A stretch of DNA of 64,000 nt from Geodermatophilus saharensis (GTDB taxonomy: Bacteria > Actinomycetota > Actinomycetes > Mycobacteriales > Geodermatophilaceae). The stretch is taken from NCBI RefSeq assembly GCF_900188205.1, contig NZ_FZOH01000001.1, forward strand, positions 654,359 to 718,358, in the 5' to 3' direction. This document shows, in pieces, positions 61,711 to 64,000 of this stretch (positions are counted from its first letter, which is position 1; every line of letters starts with the position of its first letter). The notes beneath the pieces were generated by a model. That model made no database searches, was not told the DNA's origin, and saw only the letters and a program-made list of their open reading frames with translations. A program made the translations under genes and the position numbers.

Positions 61711-63778
61711 GCCGGTAGACCACCACGGTGGCGTCGTCGAGGTTGGTGACGTAGGCCCGCTGCCCGTCCGCGGACACGGCCACGCTCGTCGGCGACGTGC
61801 CCGGGGTCGGGGAGGCGGTGACGTCGAGCGTCGCGGCGTCCACCACCGACATGGTGTTCCCGTCGACGTCGGTGGTGTAGAGGTGCCGGCCGTCGGGCGC
61901 CCACGCCACGTCCTGCGGGCTGCGGCCCACGGGACCGGTGTCCAGGAGGGTGTCGGTCGCGGCGTCGACCAGGCGGATCTCGTGGCTGCCGAAGGAGACG
62001 ACGGCCACGCGGCTGCCGTCCGGCGAGAGCGCGACGCTGTGCGGGGCGACGCCGGCGGGGATCTCCTGCAGCACCCGTCCGCCGTCGTCCAGGGCGAGCA
62101 CGGACAGCACGCCGGACTCGTGGTTGGCCGCCCAGGCGCGCCGGCCGTCGGGGGAGACGGCGATCCAGTGCGGGTTCGGCGCCACGGGGTAGGAGTCGAC
62201 CTCCTCGCCACTGGCGGTGTCGAGCACCTGGACCCGCGCCTCCTCGTGCAGCGGGACGTAGAGCCGCGTGCCGTCGGGGGAGACCTCCGGGGCGTAGGGC
62301 CGCAGCCCGACCGGGGCCGTCTGCAGCACCTCGGTGGTGGCCGTGTCGACGACGACGACCGCGTGCACGGTGTCCGCGTCGTCGTAGACGGTGACGTACG
62401 CCCGGCTGCCGTCGGGGGAGAAGGTGACGAACCGGGGCGGCCCGGCCTCGATGGGGATCTCGGCGCTCACGCTCAGCGAGGTCAGGTCGAGGACGCTGAC
62501 CACGCCCGCGTCGCGGTGGGTGACGTAGGCGTACCGGTCGTTGGGCGCGATCGCGAGGTAGCCCGGCGTCGGGGGGACGCGGATGGGGTCGCCGAGGCGG
62601 GTCGGCACCGCGAGGCTGGCCGGCGGCGGCCCGCTCGGAGTGGGCGCCGGGGCGGTGCCCTCGGGGGCCAGGGTGCTCTCCGGCGAGCCGGAGGGGGTCC
62701 CGGCCGCGTCGGCCCCGCCGTCGTCGCGGGGCCACAGGAGGACCGCGAGGCCCGCGGCGACCAGGGCGAGGACGAGCGCGGCCACCAGCGCGGCCCGCCG
62801 TCCCGGGCGCCGGGCAGCCGGGGTGCGGGACGGGACCGCGGGCAGCTGCTGCACGGAGCTGTGCGTGCCGTCGCCCGAGCGCACGCCCAGGACGGCGGTC
62901 GCGGCGGGAACCGTGCTCGCGGGCACGGTGGCCGTCGAGGAGGTCCCGGACCGTGGTGCGGCGGGCGGCTCCAGGGCGCGGCGAGCGGCCTCGATCAGCG
63001 CGCGGGGCGTCGGGTGGCGGTCCTCGGGTCGCTTGGCCATGCCGCGGGCGATGACCGCGTCGAGCGCCGGGGGGACGCCGGGCACCAGCTCGCTGGGCCG
63101 GGGCGGGTCGGCGTAGAGGTGGGCGTAGAGCAGCGCGGGCAGGTCCTCGCCGCGGAAGGGGCGGCGTCCGGTCAGGCACTGCGCCAGGACACAGGCCAGG
63201 GAGTAGACGTCGACCCGGCCGTCGATCGGCTGGTCGGTGAAGCGCTCGGGCGCCATGTAGTCCAGCGTCCCGACCGTGGCCCCGGTGATCGTCAGCGACG
63301 TCCGGGTGCTGCCGATGGAGCGGGCGATGCCGAAGTCGACGACGTAGACGAAGTCGGTGGGTGTCACCAGGACGTTGCTCGGCTTGACGTCCCGGTGCAC
63401 GAGGTGGTCGGCGTGGGCGGCCTCCAGGGCGTCGGCGACCTGGGACAGCAGCGCCACCGTCCGGGCCGGCGGCAGCGGGCCCTCGCGGAGCAGGTCGCCG
63501 AGGTCGCGGCCGTCGACCAGCCGCATGTCGATGAACAGCCGGCCGTCGATCTCGCCGTAGTCGTGGATGGGGACCACGTGCGGCTCGCGCAGCCGCGCCG
63601 CGACGTGCGACTCGCGCCGGAAGCGGCTGGCGAACTCCGGGTCCCCGTTGAGGTTCTCGGGCAGCAGCTTGAGCGCCACGAGCCGTTGACGGCGGGTGTC
63701 GCGGGCCCGCCACACCTCGCCCATCCCGCCCGTCCCGATCAGCTCCTCCAGGACGTAGGGGCCGAAATCGCGCGACAT
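61700..63778 (-). CDS. Receptor Ser/Thr protein kinase with extracellular beta-propeller
   Basis: 692 residues. Kinase domain 1-270: glycine loop IGTGGMGEV, Lys 37, HRDVKPSN (Asp 130), DFG 148-150, APE 176-178, so all catalytic residues are present. A Pro/Ala/Thr linker (270-325), one membrane helix (329-349) and a YncE/SMP-30-like propeller (about 400-692) built of repeats such as VSPDGTRLYVPL, VSPDGRRAWAANH and ADGQRAYVTN. Layout matches PknD-type sensor kinases. ATG 63778 follows GAGGAG; an in-frame upstream start adds 10 residues. Confidence 0.93.
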   Translation of the reverse strand: MSRDFGPYVLEELIGTGGMGEVWRARDTRRQRLVALKLLPENLNGDPEFASRFRRESHVAARLREPHVVPIHDYGEIDGRLFIDMRLVDGRDLGDLLREGPLPPARTVALLSQVADALEAAHADHLVHRDVKPSNVLVTPTDFVYVVDFGIARSIGSTRTSLTITGATVGTLDYMAPERFTDQPIDGRVDVYSLACVLAQCLTGRRPFRGEDLPALLYAHLYADPPRPSELVPGVPPALDAVIARGMAKRPEDRHPTPRALIEAARRALEPPAAPRSGTSSTATVPASTVPAATAVLGVRSGDGTHSSVQQLPAVPSRTPAARRPGRRAALVAALVLALVAAGLAVLLWPRDDGGADAAGTPSGSPESTLAPEGTAPAPTPSGPPPASLAVPTRLGDPIRVPPTPGYLAIAPNDRYAYVTHRDAGVVSVLDLTSLSVSAEIPIEAGPPRFVTFSPDGSRAYVTVYDDADTVHAVVVVDTATTEVLQTAPVGLRPYAPEVSPDGTRLYVPLHEEARVQVLDTASGEEVDSYPVAPNPHWIAVSPDGRRAWAANHESGVLSVLALDDGGRVLQEIPAGVAPHSVALSPDGSRVAVVSFGSHEIRLVDAATDTLLDTGPVGRSPQDVAWAPDGRHLYTTDVDGNTMSVVDAATLDVTASPTPGTSPTSVAVSADGQRAYVTNLDDATVVVYRLTA

Positions 63779-64000
63779 CGGGGCTCCTCGGCTGGTCGGC
63801 CGGGCCACCGCGGGCGGCCGTCACCGGCAGGGGATCGGGGTGCGCGCCGGAGCGTAGGGAGCCCACCGCCTCCTCCCGGGCCCGGTCCGACCCGCCCCGG
63901 CACCGGACGCCGCGCGCCCCGTCGCACCGCCAGCGCCCGGCGACACAGTGTCCGCGGGCGCAGTGTCCGCGGGGAGGGGCGCCGGCGTGCACGAGGATGG
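63779..64000. other. Kinase upstream region with a short tandem repeat
   Basis: No gene is supported in the last 222 bases. Two tandem copies of CAGTGTCCGCGGG lie at 63946-63958 and 63961-63973 (15-base period), about 170 bases upstream of the kinase start. They could be binding sites for a regulator; otherwise nothing is recognised. Confidence 0.45.

Overview
The window is chromosomal DNA from a very high-GC actinobacterium. GTG starts are frequent, GTGA/ATGA gene overlaps are common, and many start codons sit 6-8 bases after a TAnnnT box, as expected for leaderless transcripts. Gene content and order follow the Mycobacterium tuberculosis Rv1297 (rho) to Rv1328 (glgP) segment: rho, rpmE, prfA, prmC, a Sua5 protein, wecA, the ATP synthase genes, a DUF2550 gene, pduO-type adenosyltransferase, murA, nucS, methylmalonyl-CoA epimerase, thiolase, thioredoxin, then glgB/glgE/glgP. 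The style of the genes and repeats suggests Geodermatophilaceae (Blastococcus, Geodermatophilus, Modestobacter or relatives), but that is inference. I saw no phage, plasmid, insertion sequence, CRISPR array, tRNA or rRNA, and no gene-free stretch longer than 300 bases.

Layout. 1-4141: rho (5' end cut off), rpmE, prfA, prmC and tsaC (translation and termination). 4350-14699: wecA, two small membrane genes, and atpB-E-F-H-A-G-D; atpC is set apart from atpD by a hairpin, a 70-codon unknown gene and its own promoter; then DUF2550. 14771-17034: pduO (reverse), murA and a DUF2007-type gene. 17163-34040: ethylmalonyl-CoA mutase, an oxidoreductase, DUF2071, a crotonase-family gene, a lipoprotein, NucS, a tandem-fused 3-hydroxyacyl-CoA dehydrogenase, a sortase with a DUF4397 partner, a DivIVA-like coiled coil, crotonyl-CoA carboxylase/reductase, epimerase, thiolase and MeaB. 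34095-41149: an FAD oxidoreductase, a DUF559 protein bracketed by repeats, MarR, CnoX-like thioredoxin and two zinc-metallopeptidase lipoproteins. 41339-55786: the GlgE alpha-glucan pathway (glgE-treS-mak-glgB in one reverse operon, divergent glgP, then an FHA protein and reverse glgX). 55850-63778: a lone ABC ATPase, a second crotonase, a four-gene ABC importer and a Ser/Thr kinase with a beta-propeller sensor.

Two metabolic themes stand out. First, much of the ethylmalonyl-CoA pathway is here: thiolase, 3-hydroxybutyryl-CoA dehydrogenase, crotonases, Ccr, epimerase and Ecm, plus B12 support from MeaB and an adenosyltransferase. The two pathway-specific genes, ecm and ccr, carry near-identical GTTACC..GGTAAC dyads upstream, although they are 14 kb apart and on opposite strands. 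Second, the trehalose-to-alpha-glucan route is almost complete, and its GlgB carries a histone-tail-like basic N-terminal extension.

The most novel signals are non-coding. Five copies of a ~54-nt structured element directly follow stop codons; their outer stems vary in sequence but keep pairing. Several long perfect palindromes lie between genes. Two genes (prmC and an ABC permease) have no usable ATG/GTG/TTG and appear to start at a CTG inside a CTGA overlap with the upstream stop codon.
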